This document shows, piece by piece, positions 20,451-28,849 of a stretch of 64,000 bases of DNA. The stretch is from Actinobacteria bacterium IMCC26256 (GTDB lineage: Bacteria > Actinomycetota > Acidimicrobiia > IMCC26256). The notes under the pieces were generated by a model, which was given only the letters and a program-made list of their open reading frames with translations, ran no database searches and was not told where the DNA came from. Positions within the stretch are counted from its first letter, which is position 1. The number at the start of each line of letters is the position of its first letter. Location: the NCBI GenBank assembly GCA_001023575.1, contig CP011489.1, positions 2,397,859 to 2,461,858 of the forward strand, read 5' to 3'. The translations under genes were made by a program, and so were the position numbers.

Positions 20451-21015
20451 ACTTCCTGAAGTTGAGGTACGAACGGCTTGGAGTTGGTCCGCGCTGTCCT
20501 TGATACTTCGAACCAGTGACGCCGCTTCCGTATGGGTTATCGGCATCGGTTGTCATCTTCAAGAATGAGATCTGCCCAATCTTCATACCTGGGTAGATCG
20601 CAATCGGAAGGTTCGCAACATTTGAGAGCTCAAGCGTTAGATGGCCATCCCATCCGGCATCAACGAATCCGGCGGTCGAGTGGATCAAGAGTCCGAGTCG
20701 ACCGAGGCTGCTCTTTCCCTCCAGTCGTGCAACTAAATCATTTGGGATAGCAACGCGCTCGAGAGTTGATCCAAGAACAAACTCGCCAGGGTGCAGAATA
20801 AATGCAGTCGGCAGAGTTACCTCAACGAGTTCCGTTAGATCCTCTTGAGGTTCCTTGGGGTCGATGTAAGGCGTTGTGTCGTTGCGAAAGACGCGAAAGA
20901 AACCGTCGACATGAAGATCAACCGATGATGGCTGAATATCCGCCGGGTCGAAAGGGTCGATGATTATGCGCCCTGCGGCGATCTCTTCTTTGATGGTGCG
21001 GTCACTAAGAATCAC
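20449..21015 (-). CDS. dcd: dCTP deaminase
   Basis: Removes the amino group of dCTP on the path to dTMP. The 188 residues start [17 protein letters not shown], contain [18 protein letters not shown] and the active-site block [20 protein letters not shown] with the conserved SSLGR and STAGF elements. Actinobacterial and archaeal relatives are often bifunctional (dCTP to dUMP directly); the sequence would fit that type but I cannot decide from motifs alone. Confidence 0.95.
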   Translation of the reverse strand: MILSDRTIKEEIAAGRIIIDPFDPADIQPSSVDLHVDGFFRVFRNDTTPYIDPKEPQEDLTELVEVTLPTAFILHPGEFVLGSTLERVAIPNDLVARLEGKSSLGRLGLLIHSTAGFVDAGWDGHLTLELSNVANLPIAIYPGMKIGQISFLKMTTDADNPYGSGVTGSKYQGQRGPTPSRSYLNFRK

Positions 21016-21079
21016 GGAGAGGGACTCTACAGGGGAGAGGCTCGTTAAGTGGGTGTGGCGCGCGTTTTTGGTCTCTGCC

Positions 21080-22285
21080 TCAAGAGTCGAGACTTGATAC
21101 CGCCGAGCGCAGCGACTTCATTAGATCTCCCCGGCGCCCAAGGGTTACCCGATCAAGCCCAAGAAACTGGGCCAGCGAAGCGGCCTCGCTAGCTAGGGCC
21201 TCGGCCACTAGTCCCAGCTCTACCCCGGGCTCTGCCCAAGCCCCCGAGATATTCAACACTCCGGCCTTGCGATCGGACTTCATCTCAACTCTGGCCACCA
21301 AATCCTCGCCCAGCAGGAACGGCATCACGTAGTACCCGTAGACGCGCTTGGGGGCCGGCACATAAATCTCAAGTCGGTAATGAAAACCGAAGAGTCGCTC
21401 AACTCGATCGCGACCCCACATCAGTGAATCGAAAGGAGCGAGCAGCGCGCGGGCATCGACAGCGCGAGGAATGCGAGTGCCTGGCGAGCGATAAGCCTGA
21501 TGCCTCCAGCCCTCTACAGCGATCGCCTCGAGTGCGCCCTCCTCGACCAACTCCGCAATGAGCGGCCTCGCTACAAGCGCCTTGATGCGAAATGCGTCGG
21601 CTAGATCGGTAACGGTCGCGACACCAAAGGCTGCAGCTGCGCGCAACAACAAATCTTTCTGCGCGTCCTCTCGCGTCGGTGTAGGCGCATTGAGTATCTC
21701 GCTCGGCAGGGCGCGCTCCGTTAAGTCATAGACGCGCTCAAAATTTGCTCTGCGCCATGCCGTGACTGTTCCCGTCCAGAACAAATACTCGAGAGCGCGC
21801 TTTCCGGCATCCCATCCCCACCAAGGCCCGGCCTTCGCTCCACGATCTGGAAGGTCTCGCGCACTTAGCGGACCACGGTTCGTTATCTCCTTTAGAACTC
21901 TCTCCACATAATCGGGTTGCTCCTCGAACACATCGGAGAGCCCGCTCCATATCTCTCCATTGCGCGCGGCCTCCATACGCCAACGCAGAAGTGGATGCAG
22001 CTCAACTGCAAGGAGCGATGCCTCGTGGCCCCAATACTCAAACGCTCGACCAGTTGAGACAAGACGCTCGGCCAAGTTGCGAGGATGATCGCCTAGGCGT
22101 GAGAAGAGTGTGAGCTCATGTGCGCGCGCTATGACGTTTACTGAATCAAGTTGCACTGCACCAACGCGACCCAACAATGAAGTCGCGTGTCGTAGCGTTA
22201 CACCACCACTTGGTCGGGAAACTGAGAAGCCCTGCGCGCCTAATACGCAGCGTCGCGCCTCATCTGCGCTCAGCGGTGTTGACAC
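21080..22285 (-). CDS. AlkZ/YcaQ-family DNA glycosylase
   Basis: Winged-helix (HTH_42) glycosylase that unhooks interstrand crosslinks or bulky N7 adducts in characterised members. The 401 residues include the catalytic motif QLD at Q45-D47 within [16 protein letters not shown], the QxD form of E. coli YcaQ rather than the QxQ form of antibiotic-cluster AlkZ. Tandem winged-helix units ([31 protein letters not shown]) fit the family. It stands alone on the minus strand, so a housekeeping repair role is more likely than self-resistance. Confidence 0.88.
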   Translation of the reverse strand: MSTPLSADEARRCVLGAQGFSVSRPSGGVTLRHATSLLGRVGAVQLDSVNVIARAHELTLFSRLGDHPRNLAERLVSTGRAFEYWGHEASLLAVELHPLLRWRMEAARNGEIWSGLSDVFEEQPDYVERVLKEITNRGPLSARDLPDRGAKAGPWWGWDAGKRALEYLFWTGTVTAWRRANFERVYDLTERALPSEILNAPTPTREDAQKDLLLRAAAAFGVATVTDLADAFRIKALVARPLIAELVEEGALEAIAVEGWRHQAYRSPGTRIPRAVDARALLAPFDSLMWGRDRVERLFGFHYRLEIYVPAPKRVYGYYVMPFLLGEDLVARVEMKSDRKAGVLNISGAWAEPGVELGLVAEALASEAASLAQFLGLDRVTLGRRGDLMKSLRSAVSSLDS

Positions 22286-22314
22286 TTTATTTACCCCACT
22301 ATTTGTAAGGCTAT

Positions 22315-23340
22315 TTATAGGCCAAGAACATGTAACTCAGTACGAGTCTGGAGCGTTGTAGCACCTAGGGCACCCGCGCGAGACCCGGTGTAGATACCGG
22401 TTCCGCCTGTGACCCCTTTGTAAATTCCAGTTCCGCCAACTACCCCGATCGTGCCGCCAAATACAGCACCACCATCTTTGGTTGCAATAGTGGCACCAGA
22501 CATCGTTCCCGAGATTGTTGAGCCATCAGTAAAGCTCATCGTCATCGTGGCGTTCCATGTTCCGTTACCCGAGAGATAGTTCACCAAGAAAGTTGCATTC
22601 AGTGTTGCGCGCACTCCTGTGAGGCTCCCGCCTACACCTTCAAGGATCCCGCTGCCCACCTCGACCACTGTGCCCATTGTGTTCAGCCCATTGACCCCGA
22701 AGGTGACGATGTCTTTGCTTGTGATTACGAGCTCGGCGGGAAGAACTACCCGAGTACCGGCCACTGCAGAGCCAACTGGAGTTGAGAGTCCAGCTCCTTG
22801 GTTAATTAACAACGCTGTGATAATTACAACTGGCTTGTTTGTCTTGTTGCTCCCAAAGTGCACAAGGCTTGAGGTCTCGATAATCGAGTCACCCTTGCGC
22901 AGTGACGCTGTTGTGGGGCCAGTAAACTTCTTCACTGCTCCATTAGAGCGCGTGACCGTTGCAGTTCCCTGGATAATTTTGTAGGTCAGCACCCCAGACT
23001 CAACTCGTGCAACCTGAACCCCTGAGTGAAAGTGCTCGGAGAGTTTTGTCTTCGGGGCAATTTTTACACGAGTCATGTAGAGCACCTGCCCGGGAGAGTT
23101 ATCGGGCTCGGCAACGGCGAGAATTGTGCGAGTCACGCCCTTGGCCTTAACAACACTCCCTGCTTTGGGGAGTGGCGCTGGGGTGACCGTTAGTGGAGCA
23201 GTCGCCGTAACACCGCTTGCGCCACTCGCTCCAGTCTCGTGAGCACGGGTTGTCGATGCTCCGACCGGGCCAGATCCGATAACAAGTGCTGATGCGCAGA
23301 CGACGGCCAGCGCAGATAGTGATCTGGGTCCAAGTTTCAT
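22315..23340 (-). CDS. Secreted protein with cupin and allene-oxide-cyclase-like barrel domains
   Basis: A 341-residue exported protein of unknown function. Residues 1-28 form a signal peptide ending GPVGAST. Residues 60-165 look like a cupin: LSEHFHSGVQVARVESGVLTY, then GDSIIETSSLVHFGSNKT, with histidines that could bind a metal. Residues 195-341 form a glycine-rich beta barrel: GTWNATMTMSFTDGSTISG and VVGGTGIYKGVTGGTGIYTG, resembling the allene oxide cyclase/dirigent-like fold found in secreted bacterial proteins. The combination is not one I know. It starts at ATG 23340 and has no operon partner. Confidence 0.7.
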   Translation of the reverse strand: MKLGPRSLSALAVVCASALVIGSGPVGASTTRAHETGASGASGVTATAPLTVTPAPLPKAGSVVKAKGVTRTILAVAEPDNSPGQVLYMTRVKIAPKTKLSEHFHSGVQVARVESGVLTYKIIQGTATVTRSNGAVKKFTGPTTASLRKGDSIIETSSLVHFGSNKTNKPVVIITALLINQGAGLSTPVGSAVAGTRVVLPAELVITSKDIVTFGVNGLNTMGTVVEVGSGILEGVGGSLTGVRATLNATFLVNYLSGNGTWNATMTMSFTDGSTISGTMSGATIATKDGGAVFGGTIGVVGGTGIYKGVTGGTGIYTGSRAGALGATTLQTRTELHVLGL

Positions 23341-23444
23341 GAAAGTTCTCCCCTAATAATGCGAATAGTTACGGCTGCCCAATAAGGCGATTACCTGACT
23401 GCGTCATACAGTACGCGCTTGGCCCGGGTAATGTCCCTATCTCT

Positions 23445-23518
23445 GCGGGCGTAGTTCAGAGGCAGAACATCAGCTTCCCAAGCTGAGAACGCGAGTTCGA
23501 TTCTCGTCGCCCGCTCCA
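23445..23518 (+). tRNA. tRNA-Gly (anticodon CCC)
   Basis: Acceptor GCGGGCG (23445-23451) pairs with CGCCCGC (23508-23514); discriminator T, then encoded CCA (23516-23518). Anticodon stem TCAGC/GCTGA encloses TTCCCAA, anticodon CCC. T loop TTCGATT lies in a GCGAG/CTCGT stem. The 3' end recurs at 25101 and, with three mismatches, at 26644. Confidence 0.93.
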
Positions 23519-23735
23519 TAAGGTATTTCGTGCGCCTGTGCAGGGGAGACGGTTGAATTAGGGACCAGCGATCCGGCTGGTCCCTCAGCGACATCGAGCT
23601 GATCCTGGCAACTACGTCATTCCAGTAACTCCAGGCGGGACTCGCGTAATTATGATCTGCCCTCCAACTCGCGAGGTTCAACCTAAGCCCACATGCCGCG
23701 CTGCGAAGCGCGTCACGCAGATAAGGCAGGCAATC

Positions 23736-25049
23736 ATGTCCGAATCAAGCTCTACTAGGGGCGAGCACATTCTGCTTGACCTATTCGGATGTGACTCCAA
23801 TCTCCTCGACGACGAAGCAGGCCTCGTCGAACTCGCAGCTACCGTTGCGCGTCGCGCAGGCGCCACGGTCCTTAGCCGCCACTCCCACCGCTTTGAGCCA
23901 CACGGCGTCTCAGCCTTATGCGTACTAGCGGAGTCGCACCTCTCGATTCACACGTGGCCCGAGGTTGGAACAGCAACAATCGACATCTATACCTGTGGCG
24001 CAAGCGCAGACCCAGTAATCGCTTGTGAGTTGCTTGAAGAGGCTCTCGCACCGGCCGCGGTCGATCGCTCGCGACTCATCCGTGGAGTCCCGAGTTCACG
24101 GGCCTCGGCAGACTCCATGAACGAATCCGCCGATGAAGTTGTGGAGTGGCTCCCGGAACGAATCACGCCCTGGGATCGCTACGAGCACGGCGCCACCCGG
24201 ATCGTCCACAGAACGCAGTCGAGATTCCAGGAGATCACGATTGCGGACACCCCGGCATTTGGGCGCATGCTTCTCCTCGACGGTCTTGTTCAGTCAAGCG
24301 AGGCAGACGAGTTCATCTACCACGAAGCCCTAGTCCAGCCTGCGATGTACGCGATGAATACGCCCAAGACAGCACTTGTGCTCGGCGGTGGAGAAGGCGC
24401 GACTGCTCGGGAGGTGCTGCGCTGGCCCTCCATCGAACGTGTTGTAATGGTCGATATCGATGAAGTATTGATTGAACTCGCAAAGCAGCATCTGGGCTCG
24501 TGGCACTGTGGCTCGTTCGATGACCCGCGTCTTGAGCTTCGTATTGGCAACGCCGTCGAATTTCTTAGTACGACCAACGAGAAGTTCGATGTTGTGATCT
24601 CAGATATGACCGATCCGGTGGAAGACGGGCCTTCTACGTTTTGTTTCACGCGCGAGTACTTCAGCGCCATCCGCAGTCGCCTCTCCACAGGCGGCGTCTT
24701 GGCGGTTCAGGCTGGGCCATGGTCGCCCAGCGAGATCCAACTTCATGCGCGAGTGCTACGAACAATGCGATCTGTCTTCGATGAAGCGTGGTCGTATCCA
24801 TGTATCGCCGCCGTCTACGGTCGCGCTCTCGGATTCGCGATTGCATCTGACCAACCGATCGGGCCCCGCATCGCAGGTTGCGAACCACCGCTCTCGGTGG
24901 GTGATGCACTGCATGCGATGACACCAGCGGTTGCAGCTGGTCTATTGGCCCCAGTTCCATTCATTGAAACAGCGGTTTCGAGCGACACGAGCATTTACAC
25001 GGAGAGCTCACCACCCGCTACTGCCGGCGCTGCAGGCTGGCTGAGCTAA
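23736..25049 (+). CDS. Fused S-adenosylmethionine decarboxylase and spermidine synthase
   Basis: A 437-residue fusion able in principle to make spermidine from putrescine and AdoMet in one protein. Residues 8-125 are a class 1b AdoMet decarboxylase (SpeD): ESHLSIHTWPE contains Ser67, the predicted self-cleavage site and pyruvoyl precursor, with His72 and Cys87 at the spacing seen in Thermotoga SpeD. Residues about 145-400 are spermidine synthase (SpeE): ALVLGGGEGATAREVLRW and VVISDMTDP. Cleavage would detach the short SpeD beta chain. I start at ATG 23736; the frame extends back to 23652. It sits between tRNA-Gly and a copy of that tRNA's 3' end, which suggests insertion. Confidence 0.88.
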   Translation: MSESSSTRGEHILLDLFGCDSNLLDDEAGLVELAATVARRAGATVLSRHSHRFEPHGVSALCVLAESHLSIHTWPEVGTATIDIYTCGASADPVIACELLEEALAPAAVDRSRLIRGVPSSRASADSMNESADEVVEWLPERITPWDRYEHGATRIVHRTQSRFQEITIADTPAFGRMLLLDGLVQSSEADEFIYHEALVQPAMYAMNTPKTALVLGGGEGATAREVLRWPSIERVVMVDIDEVLIELAKQHLGSWHCGSFDDPRLELRIGNAVEFLSTTNEKFDVVISDMTDPVEDGPSTFCFTREYFSAIRSRLSTGGVLAVQAGPWSPSEIQLHARVLRTMRSVFDEAWSYPCIAAVYGRALGFAIASDQPIGPRIAGCEPPLSVGDALHAMTPAVAAGLLAPVPFIETAVSSDTSIYTESSPPATAGAAGWLS

Positions 25050-25071
25050 CACCCGCTCAGACCTCTCTACG

Positions 25072-25119
25072 GTGGGCGGCGGTCAACCAAAGACCGTGCG
25101 CGATTCTCGTCGCCCGCTC
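25072..25119 (+). repeat. tRNA-Gly 3'-end duplicate / tRNA relic
   Basis: 25101-25119 is identical over 19 bases to the 3' part of tRNA-Gly (23498-23516). Upstream, GTGGGCG (25072-25078) can pair with the CGCCCGC of the copy, and CGGTC/GACCG forms a small stem between, as in a shrunken tRNA. It may be an attachment-site copy or serve as a hairpin after the SpeD-SpeE gene. Confidence 0.75.
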
Positions 25120-25131
25120 GATTCCAGACCT

Positions 25132-25618
25132 CTAGCGGCCTTCGAGGATCGCGGCCGCAACCTGTAACGCAGCGGGAAGCATCAACCACGCCGGCGATCT
25201 GCCTACCGCAGAAGCGCCGGCAGCGCCTGCCACATAGGCAACGAGAACCACAAGCAGAACCGTGATAGTCGAGCGCCGGCGAACTTCACCAGGTCGCGGG
25301 GCACGCCGGAGAGCAAGTACGAGCTTTTCACTTAAACGAACAACCGCGCCGGTGCCGTACGACTCGACGGTCGATGTAGGAGGTTGCCCCAGCGACACCA
25401 GCCATGAACGCTAGAAGCGCGACCCCTCCACCGAGTGCGATGGAGAGCTCCCCTTGCCCCGTCGCGATCCCGAGCCGAATCAAGTTCCCGGACATATTGG
25501 CGACAAAGACCGCAACAACATTTAGGAAAATGTACGCGTCGACAAACCCACCAGAGACCCCAAGGAGCACCGCAACTCCAATGCCACCACCAATATGGTG
25601 CTCAGTCTCTGCTGGCAT
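25132..25618 (-). pseudogene. Decayed YoaK/DUF1275-family membrane protein gene
   Basis: Two overlapping frames hold pieces of one family. The frame 25618-25328 encodes the N-terminal part (GGFVDAYIFLNVVAVFVANMSGNLIRLG, of which GGFVDAYIF and VANMSGN are the landmarks); it then runs out of frame. The frame ending at 25132 encodes a C-terminal-like part (VLVAYVAGAAGASAVG and WLMLPAALQVAAAI). The middle third of a normal 220-residue protein is missing, so both a deletion and a frameshift are needed. Intact relatives are small membrane proteins of unknown function. Decay inside the tRNA-flanked block fits an old insertion. Confidence 0.72.
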
Positions 25619-25952
25619 CAGCTGTCAGCTCTAAGGCCGAACATATAGCTCGGGGCGCTTAAAATTTCGGTTGCCAGTGGTCGCCATCAAAGTGTTCGAG
25701 GTTCAAATACATATGCCCAACGCTCTCGATATTTGGAGCTGCTTCTGGAGCCTCATCCTAGGCACACTCAAGCACCGGGCTCGCTGAACAAAAAGCACAA
25801 TTTCACAAAGACACCCTCTCATCCCATACGAATAGAACATCCCAAAAGCCAAGAAGATGAATCCAAATCGCCGCAGCGTTCCGATGCACCATATTCTCCA
25901 AAAAGCAGCGCGTTGTGGTGCCGCCTATCGATCAGCGGCGTATCCTTTCCCT
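25619..25952. other. Gap with no convincing gene
   Basis: About 330 bases of lower GC than the surroundings between the yoaK remnant and the toxin-antitoxin-like pair. Open frames on the plus strand (25733-25996, and 25857 onward in the antitoxin frame) have no family features. It probably contains the promoter for the pair and degraded sequence. Confidence 0.5.
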
Positions 25953-26123
25953 ATGGCCAAGACATGGATCACAACCTGCGGAGACACGATTACTGAAGGC
26001 GAAGTCACAAAGATTCTTGACGACGTAAAACTACGCGAACTCCTAACGAATCTAGAGCCGCCTACGGATGACGACACCCCCTTCAAGTTTGCCGATCATC
26101 CCCCTGTCCCATTGACTAAATGA
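25953..26123 (+). CDS. Small antitoxin-like protein
   Basis: A 56-residue protein from ATG 25953 (MAKTWITTCGDTITEGEV), acidic in its second half (LEPPTDDDTPF) and ending before the next gene. It is not a family I recognise. The stop overlaps the start of the nucleotidyltransferase-like gene by four bases (ATGA), the arrangement typical of antitoxin-toxin pairs. The frame continues upstream to 25857, but those residues look non-coding. The antitoxin role is inference from size, position and coupling. Confidence 0.5.
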   Translation: MAKTWITTCGDTITEGEVTKILDDVKLRELLTNLEPPTDDDTPFKFADHPPVPLTK

Positions 26124-26614
26124 TGGCAGTTAGTTTTGAGGCATGGCTCACTCTTCTCGACAAGCACGACGTAAAATTCGTACTCGTTGGCGGATTCGCC
26201 GGAGTACTGCACGGCGCGCAGCGGCCAACCCTTGATCTCGATGTCGTTCCTGCCTGGACTCAGATAAACCTAATGAATCTTGTCACTGCACTGAAGTCAG
26301 TGCACGCTGCCAGCAGGTCTGGTCCTCTGACAACAAGCGATGAGTTGACGGTTCAACTCCTGGTAGAACGTGAAGTCACAAATTGGAGAACGGATATCGG
26401 GCCGATTGATGTGCTGGTTGGCATCCCAGACCACGATGGTCTTCCCGTAACTTTTGACCGTCTCCGGGTACACGCAGAAACGATAATTGCTTTCGAGCGC
26501 GCGATATCGGTCGCTTCGCTTGAAGACATCATCGCGTCAAAGGAGTTCGCGAATCGGCGCAAGGACTCTGAGGCGCTGCCTGAACTCAGGCGCCTCCGGG
26601 ACGAGCAGGCATAG
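26120..26614 (+). CDS. Nucleotidyltransferase-fold protein, toxin-like
   Basis: A 164-residue protein of the small nucleotidyltransferase superfamily (AbiEii/MNT/DUF6036-like). Residues 18-42 read KFVLVGGFAGVLHGAQRPTL followed by DLDVVP: the GG...R..LDLD pattern supplies the glycine pair and metal-binding aspartates. IDVLVG near residue 95 could give the third acid. The C terminus SLEDIIASKEFANRRKD with DLPEL-like ending is common in this group. Such proteins can add nucleotides to tRNA as toxins. It is coupled to the small upstream gene and lies between two tRNA-derived repeats. Confidence 0.72.
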   Translation: MMAVSFEAWLTLLDKHDVKFVLVGGFAGVLHGAQRPTLDLDVVPAWTQINLMNLVTALKSVHAASRSGPLTTSDELTVQLLVEREVTNWRTDIGPIDVLVGIPDHDGLPVTFDRLRVHAETIIAFERAISVASLEDIIASKEFANRRKDSEALPELRRLRDEQA

Positions 26615-26643
26615 CTAACCGGTCGCCTCTCGGCTCCAGAGTC

Positions 26644-26666
26644 TTCGATTCTCTTCACGCGCTCCA
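26644..26666 (+). repeat. Degenerate third copy of the tRNA-Gly 3' end
   Basis: TTCGATTCTC, then a diverged stretch, then GCGCTCCA: 20 of 23 bases match tRNA-Gly positions 23496-23518, including the encoded CCA. No acceptor partner is present upstream, so it is not a working tRNA. It ends 15 bases before the LtrA-family start codon. Confidence 0.55.
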
Positions 26667-26681
26667 CTAGCCTGACGAAGC

Positions 26682-27905
26682 GTGAACAGCAGCGACCGAC
26701 CAACTAGGCGTACCCCCTACCACCATGACCCAACCGTGGGATGGTTCGAACTCTTCTACGACCTAATCATCGTCGCTGCCACCCTTGAGCTCGGCGTCCA
26801 ACTAGCCAAGTACCCGACCTGGCGCACCGCAGGATGGACTGCGCTCTGCTTCACCTTGCTCTTTGGCGTCTGGGTCCTAACCACACTCCACTCAAATTTC
26901 CGCTCGCACCCCACTAGTACTACCTACCCGATCATCGTTATTCAGATGATGGGGATTCTGATCGCCTGTCTTGCAGCCAATCGGCATGGAGTCGTCGACG
27001 ATTGGCACGGCTTAGTGGCGGTGGCGGTGGTCTTCAGCACAGTCTCGGCGCTTTATGCAATTGGCAACCATGTCCTTGAGGATGTTGAGCGGCACTCGCG
27101 ACGAATCCTTGAGCGTTCATTTGGGCTTGCAGCAATTATCTGCCTTGTGGCTGCGCTCTTGCCAAAGAGTATTGAGAAGAAATATGCACCGTTTGCGCTA
27201 GTTCTTGCTATCGCAGTCGTTGCGGTTTCATCGCTTGGTCCTTACGTTGGGGATCGAGTCAAGCGCCATGTAATCAACGAAGAGCATCTAAGCGAGCGCA
27301 TGGGGCAGTTGATCCTGATTCTCCTAGGCGAGTCATTCCTGAAGGTTGTACTCGCAATCGGAAAAGATGGTGGTCGCCCCGACTACCTGCTACTCACATC
27401 TACCTTCATCATCGTATTCAGTCTCTGGGCGCTCTACTTTGAGCCAACTATTGCTGGGATAGTCCCCAACACAATCTCTCGGATGCGGGTATGGCTGATT
27501 GCCCACGTTGGAATTGGTGCGAGCGCCTTAGGGCTTGCAGTCGGCCTCTCGGAGATAACAATTCTTGATCAAGAGGTTGCAATCACCAAGGTTGCGACTC
27601 TGCTCATTGCATTCCCGCTGATGTTTATGCTCTTCTGTTTGGCCATCACGGAGATAGCCACCCCGTCACCGGTACACGTCACGCGCTATGTGCGCGCCGG
27701 AGCCGCTCTAGGAGTTATCGGGGTCAGTGGTGTGTCTCTCTACACTCCACTAGATGGCCCGAGTTTCTTCTTGGTACTCATTGCGCTCGTTTTGGTAACA
27801 GCGGTTGTAACTGACCGTTTTCTCATTAAGAAATTGGACGACTCACCGAAGACTCGACAACAAATTTTTGATGCCTGGACTGATCCCTCAAAAGGCGCTC
27901 TCTAG
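26682..27905 (+). CDS. Low-temperature-requirement A (LtrA) family membrane protein
   Basis: A 407-residue integral membrane protein with about ten to eleven helices. The N terminus TVGWFELFYDLIIVAATLEL is the LtrA signature (xxxELFFDLxxV), and GQLILILLGESFLKVV matches the second conserved block with the GES motif. LtrA proteins were named from a cold-growth phenotype in Listeria; molecular function is unknown. It starts with GTG at 26682, immediately after the third tRNA-like repeat. Confidence 0.85.
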   Translation: MNSSDRPTRRTPYHHDPTVGWFELFYDLIIVAATLELGVQLAKYPTWRTAGWTALCFTLLFGVWVLTTLHSNFRSHPTSTTYPIIVIQMMGILIACLAANRHGVVDDWHGLVAVAVVFSTVSALYAIGNHVLEDVERHSRRILERSFGLAAIICLVAALLPKSIEKKYAPFALVLAIAVVAVSSLGPYVGDRVKRHVINEEHLSERMGQLILILLGESFLKVVLAIGKDGGRPDYLLLTSTFIIVFSLWALYFEPTIAGIVPNTISRMRVWLIAHVGIGASALGLAVGLSEITILDQEVAITKVATLLIAFPLMFMLFCLAITEIATPSPVHVTRYVRAGAALGVIGVSGVSLYTPLDGPSFFLVLIALVLVTAVVTDRFLIKKLDDSPKTRQQIFDAWTDPSKGAL

Positions 27906-27967
27906 TCGAAATAGCTGAGAACGTCTCGGGCCCGGAATTGCTGAGCGCTTAACTGAGGGGCATTTAC

Positions 27968-28813
27968 ATGACAACGCCAGAGAACAATTCATCGACGGAG
28001 GTCGAAGAAGAATCGTCTATCTCCTCTTCGCTCAGAGGTGCTCTCAAGACTGAACTGAGGCGCATTCGCAGGCCTCCTTATAGCGTGCTGATCTGCATCT
28101 CTGTAAACGGAATCCTTGTAACCCTTCTGTGGTTCTTTGCACCTCCATGGCTCCACGATCTCTTCTTCTCCTGGGACAACGTCTACTTTTTCCCAATTGT
28201 TCTCGCTTCTTGGATGATCGCGGATGTACCGGCAACTAATCAGTTAGCCCCCGATCGCTCTCGAGTTCTGTCGTCACTAGACGACGCGGAGGGGCTCACG
28301 CGATTGCTTCGCGCTAAGCATCTTGCAATCGCACTTATTTGCATTCCAATCACAGTCACCACAGCGATCATTGTTGGCTTTGTTACCGGAGCCTGGGTGA
28401 CGATGGTGCTTACTGTGGTCTGGGTATCTACGGTCCCTCTCAGTTCGATCGGAATCGCGTGCATCGTGGGCGTGCTCTGGCCGTACCACGAGCTTCCGCT
28501 GAAGACGCGATGGCAGAGGCGCGCGGAATGGCGCAGAATCCTCCTCCGCTGGGGTGTCCTCATCGTGCTTCCCTATGGGCTGGTTCCTGCGCTGGGCCTT
28601 ATCGGGATGGCCCCTTCACTTCTCATCTGGTGGGTCGCCAAATCTTTTGGTCAGAGCGGCAAGGGACTTGATGTGGCATTTCTAGCGGGGCTTTTAATCG
28701 CCACTCCGATGGCGCTCTTCATCTGGAAGAGGGCTAGCGACTACGCAGCGGGCCTCGCTGTGCGCCGATCAACTTTCTTGACCGAGTATCTAAGCGACCC
28801 ATCACTTGGTTGA
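27968..28813 (+). CDS. Uncharacterised multi-span membrane protein
   Basis: 281 residues, ATG at 27968. The N terminus is acidic and soluble (residues 1-35), followed by about six hydrophobic segments (SVLICISVNGILVTLLWFF; FFPIVLASWMIADV; ALICIPITVTTAIIVGF; VVWVSTVPLSSIGIACIVG; WGVLIVLPYGLVPALGLIG; and LAGLLIATPMALFIW) and a short basic tail. The pattern resembles the membrane half of an ABC-type exporter, but no ATPase gene is adjacent. It is 62 bases after the LtrA gene and could be cotranscribed. I do not recognise a family. Confidence 0.7.
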   Translation: MTTPENNSSTEVEEESSISSSLRGALKTELRRIRRPPYSVLICISVNGILVTLLWFFAPPWLHDLFFSWDNVYFFPIVLASWMIADVPATNQLAPDRSRVLSSLDDAEGLTRLLRAKHLAIALICIPITVTTAIIVGFVTGAWVTMVLTVVWVSTVPLSSIGIACIVGVLWPYHELPLKTRWQRRAEWRRILLRWGVLIVLPYGLVPALGLIGMAPSLLIWWVAKSFGQSGKGLDVAFLAGLLIATPMALFIWKRASDYAAGLAVRRSTFLTEYLSDPSLG

Positions 28814-28849
28814 TCTGTACATCTAACGCAGCGAAGTAACCTTGAAAAT

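Noticed and set aside
23519..25049. Complete integrative element with integrase
   Set aside because: Repeat borders are clear but no integrase, excisionase or replication gene is present, so only insertion remnants are claimed.
25072..25119. Second working tRNA-Gly
   Set aside because: The D and anticodon arms are missing; only acceptor-like pairing and the 3' end remain.
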